From the NCBI GenBank assembly GCA_018262315.1, contig JAGSPS010000003.1, forward strand, positions 1 to 25,109: DNA of 25,109 nucleotides, given 5' to 3'. This DNA is from Deltaproteobacteria bacterium (lineage in GTDB: Bacteria; Myxococcota_A; UBA9160; PR03). How positions within the stretch are numbered: position 1 is the stretch's first letter; each line of letters begins with the position of its first letter. Positions 17,587 to 25,109 of the stretch are shown here, piece by piece. Made by a program: the position numbers and the translations under genes. The notes beneath the pieces are model-generated. The model saw nothing but the letters and a program-made list of their open reading frames with translations, did no database searches and was not told the DNA's origin.

Positions 17587-18446
17587 CGATCGCGACACCG
17601 CCCGGCTTCGTCGCCGTGAACGAGGGTGACGGCCGCTGGCTGGCGGACGCGACGCTCGCGGACGATCTGCGGCGCGCCCACCTACTCGACGCGGACGGAG
17701 TGCGAGCAGCGCTCGCGCGTGCCGAAGGTGCAGAGGGTCGAGCGCGGACGGCACTCGTGTCGATCGGCCTCGCGCAACTGGTGTTGCGCGGTGTGCACCG
17801 CGGCGGCCTGCTCGGGCCGCTGCTCGGCGATGCGTTGTTTGGGCCCGATCGCCCGCTGCGCGAGATCGCCGTGACGGCGGCGCTGCGCAGCGCCGGCGCG
17901 CCCGTGCCACGACCCGCCTTCGGCGGTGCGTTCCGCAGTCACGGTGCGGGGAGCCGCGGCGCCTGGCGCGCTTTCGTGTGGAACGGCGCCGTCGCGACCT
18001 GGTTCGAAGCGGAGACGCGCGACGCCGAGGCGTGGCTGCGCGCGGGCCCGTCGCAGGCGTCGCTCGCGCGCGCCCTCGAGAGCGCCGGCGCGGCTGTGCG
18101 CCGCTTCCACGACGCCGGAGGCTCGCATCCCGATCTGCACCTGAAGAATCTGCTGGTGCGCGAACTCGCCGATCGCTGCGAGATCGTCGTGATCGACCTC
18201 GATCGCGCGCGAATCGTTCCCGACCTCGCCGCGCGCCAGCGCATGGCGCAGCTGATGCGCCTCTACCGCTCGCTGCTGAAGCGCGACCTGCTGCGCCTCG
18301 TCGGCGAGCCGGGCTGCACGGCGTTCTTCCGCGCCTACACCCGCGGCGACGACGCCCTACGCGATGGGCTGTTGGCACGCCTCCCCGCCGAGCGCCGTCG
18401 CGTCGCGCGCCACGCGCTCTGCTATTGGCGCTCCGAGTCTTCCTAG
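17583..18446 (+). CDS. kdkA: Kdo kinase / LPS-core kinase (KdkA, InaA family)
   Basis: Kinase-fold protein expected to phosphorylate Kdo in the LPS inner core at the cytoplasmic membrane face. The 287-residue product starts with GTG at 17583 (GTGA overlap with lptF). RGVHRGGLLGPLLGD and the helix PLREIAVTAALRSAGAPVPRP match the N-lobe of the Kdo-kinase group. The catalytic loop is HPDLHLKNLL (Asp184, Asn189) and the metal-binding segment is VIDLDRAR (Asp205), the D-L-D variant of DFG used by lipopolysaccharide kinases. Chain length is a little above the usual 235-250, mostly through an N-terminal stretch of about 35 residues. Pairing with lptF and the nearby waaA supports the role. Confidence 0.9.
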   Translation: MTIATPPGFVAVNEGDGRWLADATLADDLRRAHLLDADGVRAALARAEGAEGRARTALVSIGLAQLVLRGVHRGGLLGPLLGDALFGPDRPLREIAVTAALRSAGAPVPRPAFGGAFRSHGAGSRGAWRAFVWNGAVATWFEAETRDAEAWLRAGPSQASLARALESAGAAVRRFHDAGGSHPDLHLKNLLVRELADRCEIVVIDLDRARIVPDLAARQRMAQLMRLYRSLLKRDLLRLVGEPGCTAFFRAYTRGDDALRDGLLARLPAERRRVARHALCYWRSESS

Positions 18447-18583
18447 ACCAGGTCTCAGCAGCAAGGCTGGTTGGAGATGCGGGCTACGTCGTCGAAGAAC
18501 CGGGACTCCGAGCCAGCAAGCCTGGTCGTTGTCACCAGCGTTGCGCGCTCCGAGTCGGGATCAGAGCCCGGAATCGGATCGGG
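18447..18583. other. 137-bp convergent intergenic region
   Basis: Lies between the 3' ends of the Kdo kinase and the phosphodiesterase. An 11-bp perfect palindrome, AGACCAGGTCT (18445-18455), overlaps the kinase stop. A 12-bp direct repeat GCGCTCCGAGTC occurs at 18428-18439 (inside the kinase end) and 18545-18556. No run of T follows any stem, so no classical intrinsic terminator could be called, and no tRNA or ORF was found. Confidence 0.5.
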
Positions 18584-19510
18584 TCATCGTGGTTCACCCG
18601 CATTCGTGGCCGTGCCGCCTCGAACGGCGGAGCTGCCCGCAACGCTCGAGCCCGCTGCGCCGTCCGCGAAGCGATCGCGCTGTCGCAGACAGTCATCGGG
18701 CACCTTGGTAACGGCGATCGTGACGCCGCTCGCGAATACCTGCGTGCAGGCCGCGATGCGCTCGAACGGCCAGATGCCGAGCGCGAACGTCCGCTCTCTG
18801 CCCAGGTACCAGGCGTTGATCGAGGTGAGCTTGCCGGCGGACTGGATGCGCTCGAGATTCTCGCGCGTCAGAAGCTCCGGATGCAGCTCGATCACGACGA
18901 GCCGCTCGTCGTGCAGCGCCAGCAGGGCCGTGATCTGTGCGTCGGCGTCCGGGCCGCGGGGCGCGGCGCACAGCGCGACGCGCGGATCCAGGGAACGCGC
19001 GATCCGATAGTAAAGGGGAGCGTTCGCGACCTGGAAGATCACCCACTCGTAGGCGTCGTACCTGCGGACCAGCTCGATCGCTGGCGCGATGGACGCGGGC
19101 GTCTTGAACTCCGCGTTCAGCACCATCCGCCCGGCCGACCAGCGCAGTGCCGCCTCGAAGGTGTCTGGCGGCTGATCGAGGCCCTTCAGGTGGCAGCGTT
19201 CGATCGCCGCTGCGGGGAGCGCGTCGATGGGGCCCTGGCAGTCCGTGGTGTGGCCGAGCGTGCGGTCGTGGAAGAGGAACGGCACTCCGTCGGCCGAGAC
19301 TCGGAGGTCCGTCTCGATGGCGTCCACGCCCGCCTCGCGCGTCTTCTCGAAGCGGGCGATCGTGTTCGGGTCGTGGTGGCCCCATCCGCCGCGATGGGCG
19401 ACCACACGGAGTCCCGCGAGTCGTTCGCGCAGCGTCGGTTGGAGTGGCGGAGCCGCAACCGAATGCGAAGCCAGCAGCACTCCGATCGCGACCAGCAATC
19501 GGCAGCACAT
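18584..19510 (-). CDS. Exported glycerophosphodiester phosphodiesterase (GDPD)
   Basis: Hydrolyses glycerophosphodiesters to glycerol 3-phosphate and an alcohol, probably in the periplasm. From ATG 19510 the product is 308 residues with a signal peptide MCCRLLVAIGVLLASHSVAA; a TTG/ATG pair at 19573/19570 would add 21 residues. The TIM-barrel motifs are VVAHRGGWGHHDPNTIARF, AIETDLRVSADGVPFLFHD (metal-binding Glu and Asp, catalytic His) and VLNAEFKTP (metal Glu). The family PENT reads DPNT here, so its Glu is missing; the other metal and catalytic residues remain. GC looks lower (about 65-70 % in sampled lines) than in the lpx genes (up to 80 %). It stands about 0.2 kb from lpxK with its own leader, so it may be a later addition to the cluster. 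It could recycle phospholipid head groups. Confidence 0.88.
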   Translation of the reverse strand: MCCRLLVAIGVLLASHSVAAPPLQPTLRERLAGLRVVAHRGGWGHHDPNTIARFEKTREAGVDAIETDLRVSADGVPFLFHDRTLGHTTDCQGPIDALPAAAIERCHLKGLDQPPDTFEAALRWSAGRMVLNAEFKTPASIAPAIELVRRYDAYEWVIFQVANAPLYYRIARSLDPRVALCAAPRGPDADAQITALLALHDERLVVIELHPELLTRENLERIQSAGKLTSINAWYLGRERTFALGIWPFERIAACTQVFASGVTIAVTKVPDDCLRQRDRFADGAAGSSVAGSSAVRGGTATNAGEPR

Positions 19511-19722
19511 CCGCTCGACTCGGGGTGCGTCGCTCCACGGCACGAGCACCGGACGACGTGTGTCCATCATCAATTGTTAGCACTGGCCGTTCTGAACCGG
19601 TGCCGACCGGAGAATTGCCCCAGACCTCCCCGCCGAAAGGACCGCCTGATCCAAGAACCACTCCGTGCCGCGCACGTTCGCTCACGAGATGTACCGAGAT
19701 ATCCAACTTCTCGGCCAGGCTT
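19511..19722 (-). promoter_or_regulatory. 212-bp leader between lpxK and the GDPD gene
   Basis: This is the most AT-rich stretch of the window and probably carries the phosphodiesterase promoter. On the minus strand it contains TTGGATATC soon after the lpxK stop (near 19705) and GCTAACAATTGATGATGG near 19580-19563, either of which could include a -10 element. No spacing fits a consensus pair well. If the GDPD start is actually at 19573, the gap shrinks to 149 bp. No ORF, tRNA or clear terminator was seen. Confidence 0.35.
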
Positions 19723-20796
19723 CTAACGCCGCTTCGCACGCAGCGTGCGTTCGAGCCAGTCGACGAAGGCATCACCCGCTTCGACTTCGAGAGCCGCGAC
19801 GAGCACGCGTACGTCGACCCCGTGCGCCCAACGCGGCAGGATCTTGAGGGCGTCCTTCTCGGTGGTGATCCAGAGCGGCGCTGCGCCGAGATCGCGCAGG
19901 TCGCGCTCGCGGTAGCGGTGGTGATCGGGAAAACTGCGCGCGGCCACCACCGTCGCGCCGAGCGCTTCGACGCTGCGGCGCAGCGAAGCGGGTCGCGCGA
20001 TGCCGCTGAGCAGACCCACCGCGCACCCGGCGAGCTGCTGGGGCGACACCCCGGCGCCACCCGCGAGCGGTCGCATCGACACCGGACGGCGACACGCCGA
20101 GAACCAGCGCGCGCGAGCGGCGTGTGCGGCAATCGCGTCGGCGTCGGAGAGCGGCAGCGGTCCGTCCACCACCAGCAGCGCATCGGCGCCGCGCAGCGCC
20201 GAGAGCGGCTCGCGCAGTGGACCGCGCGGCAGCAGATGTCCATTGCCGAGCCCCGAGCCGTCGAACGCCACCACCTCGACGTCACGCGCCAGCCGGTGGT
20301 GCTGGAGGCCGTCGTCGAGCACCAACACGTCGACGCCGAACGCGGCGATCGCCCGCAATCCGACGACCCCCCGATCCGGTCCAACCAGCACCGGCACACC
20401 GGGCGCGTGCGCGGCGAGCAGCAACGGCTCGTCGCCGGCTTCGTCCGCCGTGGAACAGAGAAAGCGGCCGTCGGACACCACCGTCACGCGCTCGCGCCCG
20501 CGGCGCCCGTAGCCGCGGCTCGCGAGCGCCACCTTGTGGCCGCGCGCGCGCAGCTGCGCCGCGATCCAGGCCGCCGCCGGCGTCTTGCCCGAGCCGCCCA
20601 CCACCAGATTGCCGACGCTCACCACGCGACACGAAAGACGCGCCGGCGTACGGAAGCGCGACCCGCGCAGCCGCCGCGCCGCCAGCGCGCCGATTCCGTA
20701 GAGCCAGGAGAGCGGAACGAGCGGCGCGAGCGCGGCGCGGAGGAGCAGGCTCGGCTCGCGCTCGTCGAACCACGCCGGACGCCGCACGCCGATCAT
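19723..20796 (-). CDS. lpxK: Tetraacyldisaccharide 4'-kinase
   Basis: Adds the 4'-phosphate of lipid A at the inner membrane. The 357-residue product has an N-terminal membrane-associated helix (LLLRAALAPLVPLSWLYGIG at about 17-36), the P-loop GNLVVGGSGKTPAAAW (Lys71), ASRGYGRRG and the second conserved block DDGLQHHRLARDVEVVAFD at about 161-179. HLLPRGPLREP and SFPDHHRYRERDL are also family motifs, and the C-terminus has WITTEKDALKI. Length is a little above E. coli LpxK (328). The ATG at 20796 overlaps the waaA TGA as ATGA, so the Kdo transferase and lipid A kinase are coupled in translation. It is the last lpx gene before the GDPD leader. Confidence 0.97.
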   Translation of the reverse strand: MIGVRRPAWFDEREPSLLLRAALAPLVPLSWLYGIGALAARRLRGSRFRTPARLSCRVVSVGNLVVGGSGKTPAAAWIAAQLRARGHKVALASRGYGRRGRERVTVVSDGRFLCSTADEAGDEPLLLAAHAPGVPVLVGPDRGVVGLRAIAAFGVDVLVLDDGLQHHRLARDVEVVAFDGSGLGNGHLLPRGPLREPLSALRGADALLVVDGPLPLSDADAIAAHAARARWFSACRRPVSMRPLAGGAGVSPQQLAGCAVGLLSGIARPASLRRSVEALGATVVAARSFPDHHRYRERDLRDLGAAPLWITTEKDALKILPRWAHGVDVRVLVAALEVEAGDAFVDWLERTLRAKRR

Positions 20797-22061
20797 GGCC
20801 GCGCTCCAGCGCCCGCAAGAACCCGCTCGACGAGCGCGCGGCTGCGCTCGGTCGCGCCGCGATGGCGATCCAACTCGCGACGCGCGGCTGCGCCGCAGGC
20901 GTCGGCCTGCGCGGGGTCGCGCAGCCATGCGCCGACGGCGCTCGCGAGAGCGGACGCGTCGGCCAGCGCGCGGCCGCCGCCGCACGCGAGCAGCATCGCC
21001 GCCGCCTCCCGCACCGCCTCGACGTGGGGTCCGAACAGCACGGCGCGCCCTGCGTAGGCCGGCTCGAGGACGTTGTGACCGCCGAGCGGCGCCAGCGTCC
21101 CGCCGACGAACGCGAAGCGCGCAAGCGCGATTACCGCCGGCGCTTCGCCGAGCGTGTCGAGCAGCAACACCTCGCCCGCCGCAAGCGGCGTCGGGTTGGC
21201 GTCGCTGCGGCGGCGCCAGCGGACCGCGCGCGCGGCGAGCAGCCGTATTACTTCCTCGATCCGCTCGAGATGCCGCGGCGCCAGCACCACTGCGCTCGCG
21301 AGCCCCGCGCGCTGCGCCGCCGCGTGGGCGTCGAGCACGGCCGCCTCTTCGCCCGGTCGCGTGCTCGCCGCCACCCAGAACGGCGCGCCGGCGAGTACGC
21401 GGGCGAGATCCGGTGCCAGCTCCAGACTCGCGCTCGGCGCTTCCAGCTTGAGATCTCCCGTCACCGCGATGCGATCCGCCGCGACGCCGAGTGCGGCGAA
21501 GCGCTCCGCGTCGGCTTCGCTGCGAGCGCCCACCGCGCGCAGGCGTTCGAAGCTGCTGCGCATCAGCGGCGCGACCTTCTGGTAGCGCGGCAGGCTGCGC
21601 TCCGAGATGCGCCCCGAGACGACCGCCACCGGAACGTGACGGCGCGTCGCGGCCGCGATCCAGCACGGCCAGAGTTCCGTCTCGACCAGCACCAGCGCTG
21701 CCGGCGCGACACGCGCGAGCGCCGCCTCGACACACCACGGGTGGTCGAGCGGCGCATAGCAGAGCGGAACCTCGGGCCGCGTGCGCGCGAGGACGGCGCG
21801 ACCCGTCGCCGTGTTGGTGGACGCCAGCACCGCGCGACCGTGCTGGCGCAGGGCGTCCAGCAGCCGCGTCGCCGCGAGGATCTCGCCGACGCTCGCGCCG
21901 TGCACCCACACCGCGCCCGCCACGTGCGGCCCGCGCAAGCCGAGGCGCTCGCCGAAGCCGGCGCGCCAGGCCGGCTTCGCCAGCAGCGCCGCGCCCGCGA
22001 CCGGCGCCAGCACCAGCGTCGCGAGCGCCGCGACGCCGTGCCTAACGAGCGCCGCCGCCAT
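20793..22061 (-). CDS. waaA: 3-deoxy-D-manno-octulosonic acid (Kdo) transferase
   Basis: Transfers Kdo from CMP-Kdo to lipid IVA. The 422-residue GT30 enzyme has an N-terminal membrane anchor (about 10-28), the acceptor-side WVHGASVGE with the catalytic Glu60, and LASTNTATGRAVL. VLVETELWPCWI and VSGRISERSLPRYQ mark the middle. The donor domain has TGDLKLE, FWVAASTRPGEEAAVL, FVGGTLAPLGGHNVLEP and AVLFGPHVEAVREAA. All match WaaA/KdtA. The N-terminus overlaps the end of lpxB by 20 nt. In many proteobacteria msbA lies next to waaA, but here lpxB abuts waaA directly. Whether it is mono- or multifunctional cannot be told from sequence. Confidence 0.97.
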   Translation of the reverse strand: MAAALVRHGVAALATLVLAPVAGAALLAKPAWRAGFGERLGLRGPHVAGAVWVHGASVGEILAATRLLDALRQHGRAVLASTNTATGRAVLARTRPEVPLCYAPLDHPWCVEAALARVAPAALVLVETELWPCWIAAATRRHVPVAVVSGRISERSLPRYQKVAPLMRSSFERLRAVGARSEADAERFAALGVAADRIAVTGDLKLEAPSASLELAPDLARVLAGAPFWVAASTRPGEEAAVLDAHAAAQRAGLASAVVLAPRHLERIEEVIRLLAARAVRWRRRSDANPTPLAAGEVLLLDTLGEAPAVIALARFAFVGGTLAPLGGHNVLEPAYAGRAVLFGPHVEAVREAAAMLLACGGGRALADASALASAVGAWLRDPAQADACGAAARRELDRHRGATERSRALVERVLAGAGARP

Positions 22062-23193
22062 CGATCATCTCGCAGGCGATCTCTGCCGCGTGTTGCGCCG
22101 CCCCCCCCGCGCCGAGGCGCTGCGACACGACCTCGAAGCGTGATTTCTGGAGGGCGCCCGCCGGACCGCGCAACAGCTCGGCCAGCGCGCTCGCAATGCG
22201 TTCGGGGCGAGCCTGCTCTTGAAGGAACTCGGGCACGATCGGCGCGCCCGCGATCAGGTTCGGCAGCAGCATCGACGGCACGCGCACCATCCGCCGCACG
22301 ATCGCGACCGAGAGCGGGTTCGCGCGCCCCGCGGCGACGTGCGGACAGCCGAGCAGCGCCAGTTCGAGCGACGCGGTGCCGGGCTTCGCGATCGCCGCGT
22401 CCGCCGCGATCATCGCCTCATGGGTATGCCCCTCGACCACCGTCACGGGGAGCGTCTGCTGCGCCAGCACGGCGTCCACCTCGGCGCGCCGCAGCGAAGG
22501 CGCGACCGCCACCGCGACGACGACCTCCGGCAGCAGCGCGCGCAGCCGCGCCGCACTCTCGAGCTGGAGCGGCAGGCCGTAGCGCAACTCGTTGTGGCGC
22601 GAGCCGGGCAGCAGCAGCACGAGCAACTGTCCCGGCGAGACGCCGAGCGCCGCGCGCGCCGCCCCGCGGTCGGTGCGTTCGCGCACCGCGCGCAGCGGGT
22701 CGACGAGCGGGTGGCCGACGAAATCCGCGCGCAGTCCGCTGCCCGCGTACACGCCGACTTCGAACGGGAAGATCACGGCCATGCGGTCGACGCGACGCGC
22801 GATCTTCGCGATGCGGCCGGTGCGCCACGCCCAGACCTGGGGCGAGACGTAGTAGAGAATCGGTACACCCGCGCGTTTCAGCCTCCGGGCCAGCGGGATG
22901 TGGAGATCCGGCGCATCGACCAGCACGGCGAGCGCCGGTTTGCGCGCGCGCGCCGCGGCCTCGAGCCGCCGCCACGCGGCGAACACGCGGGGCACCGCGC
23001 TGAGCACCTCGATCATCCCGCCCACCGCGACGTCGGACTGGGACACCAGGATCTCCGTGCCGGCGCGCTCGAGATGGGTCCCGCCGAGACCGAAGCAGCG
23101 CGTGTCGGGGCGCAGCGCGCGCAGCGCCAGCACCAATTCGGCCGCGTGCACGTCACCCGACGCGTCGCCGGCCGAGATCAGCACGTCGCTCAT
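22042..23193 (-). CDS. lpxB: Lipid-A-disaccharide synthase
   Basis: GT19 enzyme joining UDP-2,3-diacylglucosamine and lipid X into the lipid A disaccharide. The 383-residue protein shows VLISAGDASGDVHAAELV at the N-terminus, SDVAVGGMIEVLSAVPRV, VDAPDLHIPLARRLKRAGV, ILYYVSPQVWAWRTGRI, LLLPGSRHNELRY, AIAKPGTASLELAL and VPSMLLPNLIAGAPIVPEFL, all in family order and spacing. Start ATG at 23193 overlaps the preceding TGA as ATGA. Near the C-terminus an 8-base G run (C8 at 22101-22108 on plus) encodes Gly-Gly; slippage there would change only the last 20 or so residues and could extend into waaA. Length is that of the E. coli enzyme (382). Confidence 0.97.
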   Translation of the reverse strand: MSDVLISAGDASGDVHAAELVLALRALRPDTRCFGLGGTHLERAGTEILVSQSDVAVGGMIEVLSAVPRVFAAWRRLEAAARARKPALAVLVDAPDLHIPLARRLKRAGVPILYYVSPQVWAWRTGRIAKIARRVDRMAVIFPFEVGVYAGSGLRADFVGHPLVDPLRAVRERTDRGAARAALGVSPGQLLVLLLPGSRHNELRYGLPLQLESAARLRALLPEVVVAVAVAPSLRRAEVDAVLAQQTLPVTVVEGHTHEAMIAADAAIAKPGTASLELALLGCPHVAAGRANPLSVAIVRRMVRVPSMLLPNLIAGAPIVPEFLQEQARPERIASALAELLRGPAGALQKSRFEVVSQRLGAGGAAQHAAEIACEMIDGGGAR

Positions 23194-24155
23194 TGGAGTT
23201 CGTCGAGCGGGGGCATCGCCGCAACCACGCGCAGCGCGGTGCGCAATGCCCGCAGCGCGGCCGCGGCGCCCTCGTCCTGCACGCGCCGCTCGCGCACGGC
23301 TTCGAGAAAATCGGCGAGCTGCGCGGCGAGCGCGTCCTCGGGGTCGAAGCGGATCGGCTCGACGTCGATCTTCGGGGCGCCGCCGGCCTCGATGCGGCGA
23401 CGCAGGATCACCGCCGACTTCTCGAGGAAGTCGATCGAGAAATAGCCGTCGGCCTGGAAGAAGCGGATCTTGCGCATCGGCTTCGGCGAGACGCGGCTGG
23501 CGGTGAAGTTCGCGACGCAACCGCTAGGGAAGCGCAGCCGCGCGTTCGCGATGTCCACCTGCGTCGAGAGCACCGGCACGCCGATGGCCTCGACCGACTC
23601 CGGCTCCTCGCCGACCAGGCGCTGCACGATGTCGAGGTCGTGGATCATCAGATCGCGCACGATGTCGACGTCGGTGGCGCGACCCGGGTAGGGACCCATG
23701 CGGTGCGCCTCCACGAAGCGCGGCCGGCGGATCAGCGGCGCCATCGCGCGCAGCGCGGCGTTGAACCATTCGAGATGCCCGACCTGCACCACGCGGCCGT
23801 CGCGCTGCGCCTGCGCGAGCAGCGCTTCGGCTTCGGCGAGCGTGGCCGCGATCGGCTTCTCGATCAGCACGTCGAGCCCGGCCGCGAGCACTTCCCGCAC
23901 GACTTCGAAGTGCACAACGGTGGGAACCGCGACGATCGCCGCGTCGGCGTGCGCGAGCAGTTCGCGAAAATCCGTCGCGGCCGCTGCACCGAACTCGCGG
24001 CCCACGGCTTCCGCGCGCGCGGCGTCGAGGTCGGCGACGCCCGCGAGTGTCACGCCCGGGCCGGCGTCGCGCAGCGCCGCCAGCTTCGAGGCGTGAAGCC
24101 GGCCCATGTGACCGGCGCCGACCACCGCGATCCGCAAGCTGCGCGTGGCGGTCAC
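23190..24155 (-). CDS. Gfo/Idh/MocA family oxidoreductase
   Basis: NAD(P)-dependent sugar oxidoreductase of unknown substrate, 321 residues. The Rossmann motif is IAVVGAGHMGRLHASKL (10-25); the conserved EKP appears in VLIEKPIA (99-101), and HDLDIVQRLVGEEPE carries the family's catalytic-site His/Asp region. The C-terminal part is the usual GFO_IDH_MocA alpha/beta domain with ADGYFSIDFLEKSAVILRR. GTG at 24155 overlaps the lpxI TGA as GTGA, and the TGA overlaps lpxB. A gene of this family between lpxI and lpxB is common in deltaproteobacterial-type clusters. By analogy with GnnA it might oxidise UDP-GlcNAc for an amide-linked lipid A, but no GnnB-like aminotransferase is in view, so I do not assign that function. 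Confidence 0.9.
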   Translation of the reverse strand: MTATRSLRIAVVGAGHMGRLHASKLAALRDAGPGVTLAGVADLDAARAEAVGREFGAAAATDFRELLAHADAAIVAVPTVVHFEVVREVLAAGLDVLIEKPIAATLAEAEALLAQAQRDGRVVQVGHLEWFNAALRAMAPLIRRPRFVEAHRMGPYPGRATDVDIVRDLMIHDLDIVQRLVGEEPESVEAIGVPVLSTQVDIANARLRFPSGCVANFTASRVSPKPMRKIRFFQADGYFSIDFLEKSAVILRRRIEAGGAPKIDVEPIRFDPEDALAAQLADFLEAVRERRVQDEGAAAALRALRTALRVVAAMPPLDELQ

Positions 24156-25003
24156 GACCCGCCCTCCGGGCCCGTCTCCGGTACACCGAGCAGCGCAATC
24201 CCGAGGGCATCGGCGCGCTGCACCACGACTTCGCGCTCGAGCACGAGCGTGCGTCCGGCTTCGATCGCCAGCAGCGCCACGCCGGCTTCCGACAAGGTCG
24301 CGACCGTATCCGGTCCGATCGTCGGGAAGTCGAAGCGCGGGTCCTGTCCCGGTTTCCAGACCTTGACGACGCAGACCTGGCCGCGGCCGAGCGAGCCACC
24401 GCGGCGGATCGTCGCATCGGTGCCGTCGATGGCCTCGACGGCGAGCACGCTGCGCTCGCGCACCACCAGCGTCTGCCCGATGTCGAGGCGGCCGATCGCC
24501 TTGGCGAGCGGCCAGGCAAAGGCGACGTCGGCGAGCTGCGCGGGCGTCGGTACGACACCGCCCAGGGGACCCACCGGCGCGAGCAGATGCGGTGCGTAGA
24601 GGGCTTGCGAAGGCACGCGGATCCCCTCGGCTTCGAGCGCGTCGCCGAGCGCGCGCAGGATCGAGTCGTCGCTGCGATCGCGCAGCCCGGCGATGAAGGC
24701 GGCGCCGCGCTCATCGAGGCGGATCAGGTCGGAGCCGGCGAAGAGGTGTTCCTTCGCCACGCCCCCGGCGACGACGGCTTCGAGCGCTTGCGCGTCGTGC
24801 AGCGCGCGAAACAGCGCGCCGAGTTCGCCGAGTCGCACCCAGTGCAGGGCGTCCACCTCGGCCTCGAGCGCCGGTTCGGCGAACCCCCGGAACGCGACCG
24901 CCACCACCCGCCGCCCCATGCGCCGCGCCCCGCGCGCCACTTCAAACGGCAGCCGCCCTGCCCCGGCTACGAGTCCCACCGTCGCGGCGATCGCATCCGA
25001 CAC
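24152..25003 (-). CDS. lpxI: UDP-2,3-diacylglucosamine pyrophosphatase, LpxI type
   Basis: Cleaves UDP-2,3-diacylglucosamine to lipid X and UMP; LpxI replaces LpxH in bacteria lacking it. The product is 283 residues from GTG at 25003, or 289 from TTG at 25021; GTG gives the N-terminus MSDAIAATVGLVAGAGRLPF, closer to family start LIAGxGxxP. Other matches are VVAGGVAKEHLFAG, DSILRALGDALEAEGIRV, DIGQTLVVRERSVLAVEAIDG, GTDATIRRGG and DFPTIGPDTVATLSEAGV with LAIEAGRTLVLE at the end. The gene opens the minus-strand lpx block visible here. Upstream sequence ends before lpxA, which would be the expected neighbour. Confidence 0.93.
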   Translation of the reverse strand: MSDAIAATVGLVAGAGRLPFEVARGARRMGRRVVAVAFRGFAEPALEAEVDALHWVRLGELGALFRALHDAQALEAVVAGGVAKEHLFAGSDLIRLDERGAAFIAGLRDRSDDSILRALGDALEAEGIRVPSQALYAPHLLAPVGPLGGVVPTPAQLADVAFAWPLAKAIGRLDIGQTLVVRERSVLAVEAIDGTDATIRRGGSLGRGQVCVVKVWKPGQDPRFDFPTIGPDTVATLSEAGVALLAIEAGRTLVLEREVVVQRADALGIALLGVPETGPEGGS

Positions 25004-25109
25004 GCTAGGAGACTGACCCAAGATGGATCCCGCCGCCCGGAAGCCGACGCGTGTGGCGCGGGGGCGTGACGTTCGTCCGAAACGTCCTCGGCGGACGGAT
25101 GTCGCGGCT
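25004..25109 (-). promoter_or_regulatory. Sequence upstream of lpxI with a short inverted repeat
   Basis: About 106 bp to the window end. It holds GACGTTCGTCCGAAACGTC (25068-25086), a perfect 6-bp inverted repeat with a 7-nt loop, and an overlapping GTCCG/CGGAC pair. It could be a protein site or a weak stem; no T run follows. The minus-strand frames remain open, so it may also be the end of an upstream gene, which I cannot identify. Confidence 0.35.

Noticed and set aside
18447..18583. tRNA or small RNA gene in the convergent gap
   Set aside because: No cloverleaf or T-loop consensus was found; only short palindromes without a T run.
18693..20399. 568-codon minus-strand frame spanning GDPD, its leader and lpxK
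   Set aside because: It lies out of frame with the clear lpxK and GDPD motifs and has no domain of its own.
23190..24155. GnnA-type assignment for the Gfo/Idh gene
   Set aside because: No GnnB-like aminotransferase is next to it in this window and the family is broad; kept as an unassigned oxidoreductase.

Overview
The window is a gene-dense, very GC-rich chromosomal segment (roughly 70-75 % GC by eye) of a Gram-negative bacterium. It carries much of the lipid A, Kdo and inner-core LPS pathway (lpxI, lpxB, waaA, lpxK, Kdo kinase, heptosyltransferases, heptose kinase, an LptF/LptG permease). The blocks lpxI - Gfo/Idh oxidoreductase - lpxB - waaA - lpxK and yicC - remA - gmk - relA/spoT point to a deltaproteobacterial-grade lineage (Myxococcota, Desulfobacterota, Binatota or similar). 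That placement is inferred from gene content and order, not from a search. No tRNA, rRNA, CRISPR array, insertion sequence or phage gene was seen.

Layout. (1) 1-4835, plus strand: a tripartite efflux operon made of a 5'-truncated TolC-like outer-membrane protein, a short periplasmic adaptor and an HME-type RND pump. (2) 4796-16404, minus strand: one co-directional run, read right to left. It begins with two GT9 heptosyltransferase-like genes, then a GT2, a nucleotide-sugar epimerase, heptose-7-phosphate kinase, yicC, remA, gmk, a bifunctional RelA/SpoT, a WaaE-like GT2 and a GT4. Its 3' end overlaps the pump gene tail to tail by 40 nt. (3) 16477-18446, plus strand: lptF/lptG and a Kdo/LPS-core kinase, divergent from block 2. 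(4) 18584-25003, minus strand: lpxI, Gfo/Idh, lpxB, waaA, lpxK, then after about 0.2 kb an exported glycerophosphodiester phosphodiesterase that converges on the Kdo kinase.

How the genes fit together. LpxI makes lipid X, LpxB the disaccharide, LpxK adds the 4'-phosphate, WaaA adds Kdo, the KdkA-like kinase phosphorylates Kdo, HldA and the GT9 enzymes supply and attach heptose, and the other glycosyltransferases extend the core. The LptF/G-like permease is a transport component. Growth-control genes (gmk, relA/spoT, remA, yicC) lie inside the core-sugar run, so envelope synthesis and GTP/ppGpp metabolism may share transcripts. Ten gene junctions are 4-nt GTGA or ATGA stop/start overlaps, consistent with translational coupling.

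Most of the region is ordinary housekeeping sequence. The unusual points are: an in-frame 24-bp minisatellite inside the epimerase, with atypical codons and a GGAGG in each unit; a 38-bp hairpin-bearing repeat present twice, one copy forming the C-terminus of a glycosyltransferase; a heptosyltransferase with no canonical start codon; absence of rpoZ and msbA from places where they are often found; an adaptor without a visible lipoyl half-motif; and an RemA homologue with a long N-terminal extension.
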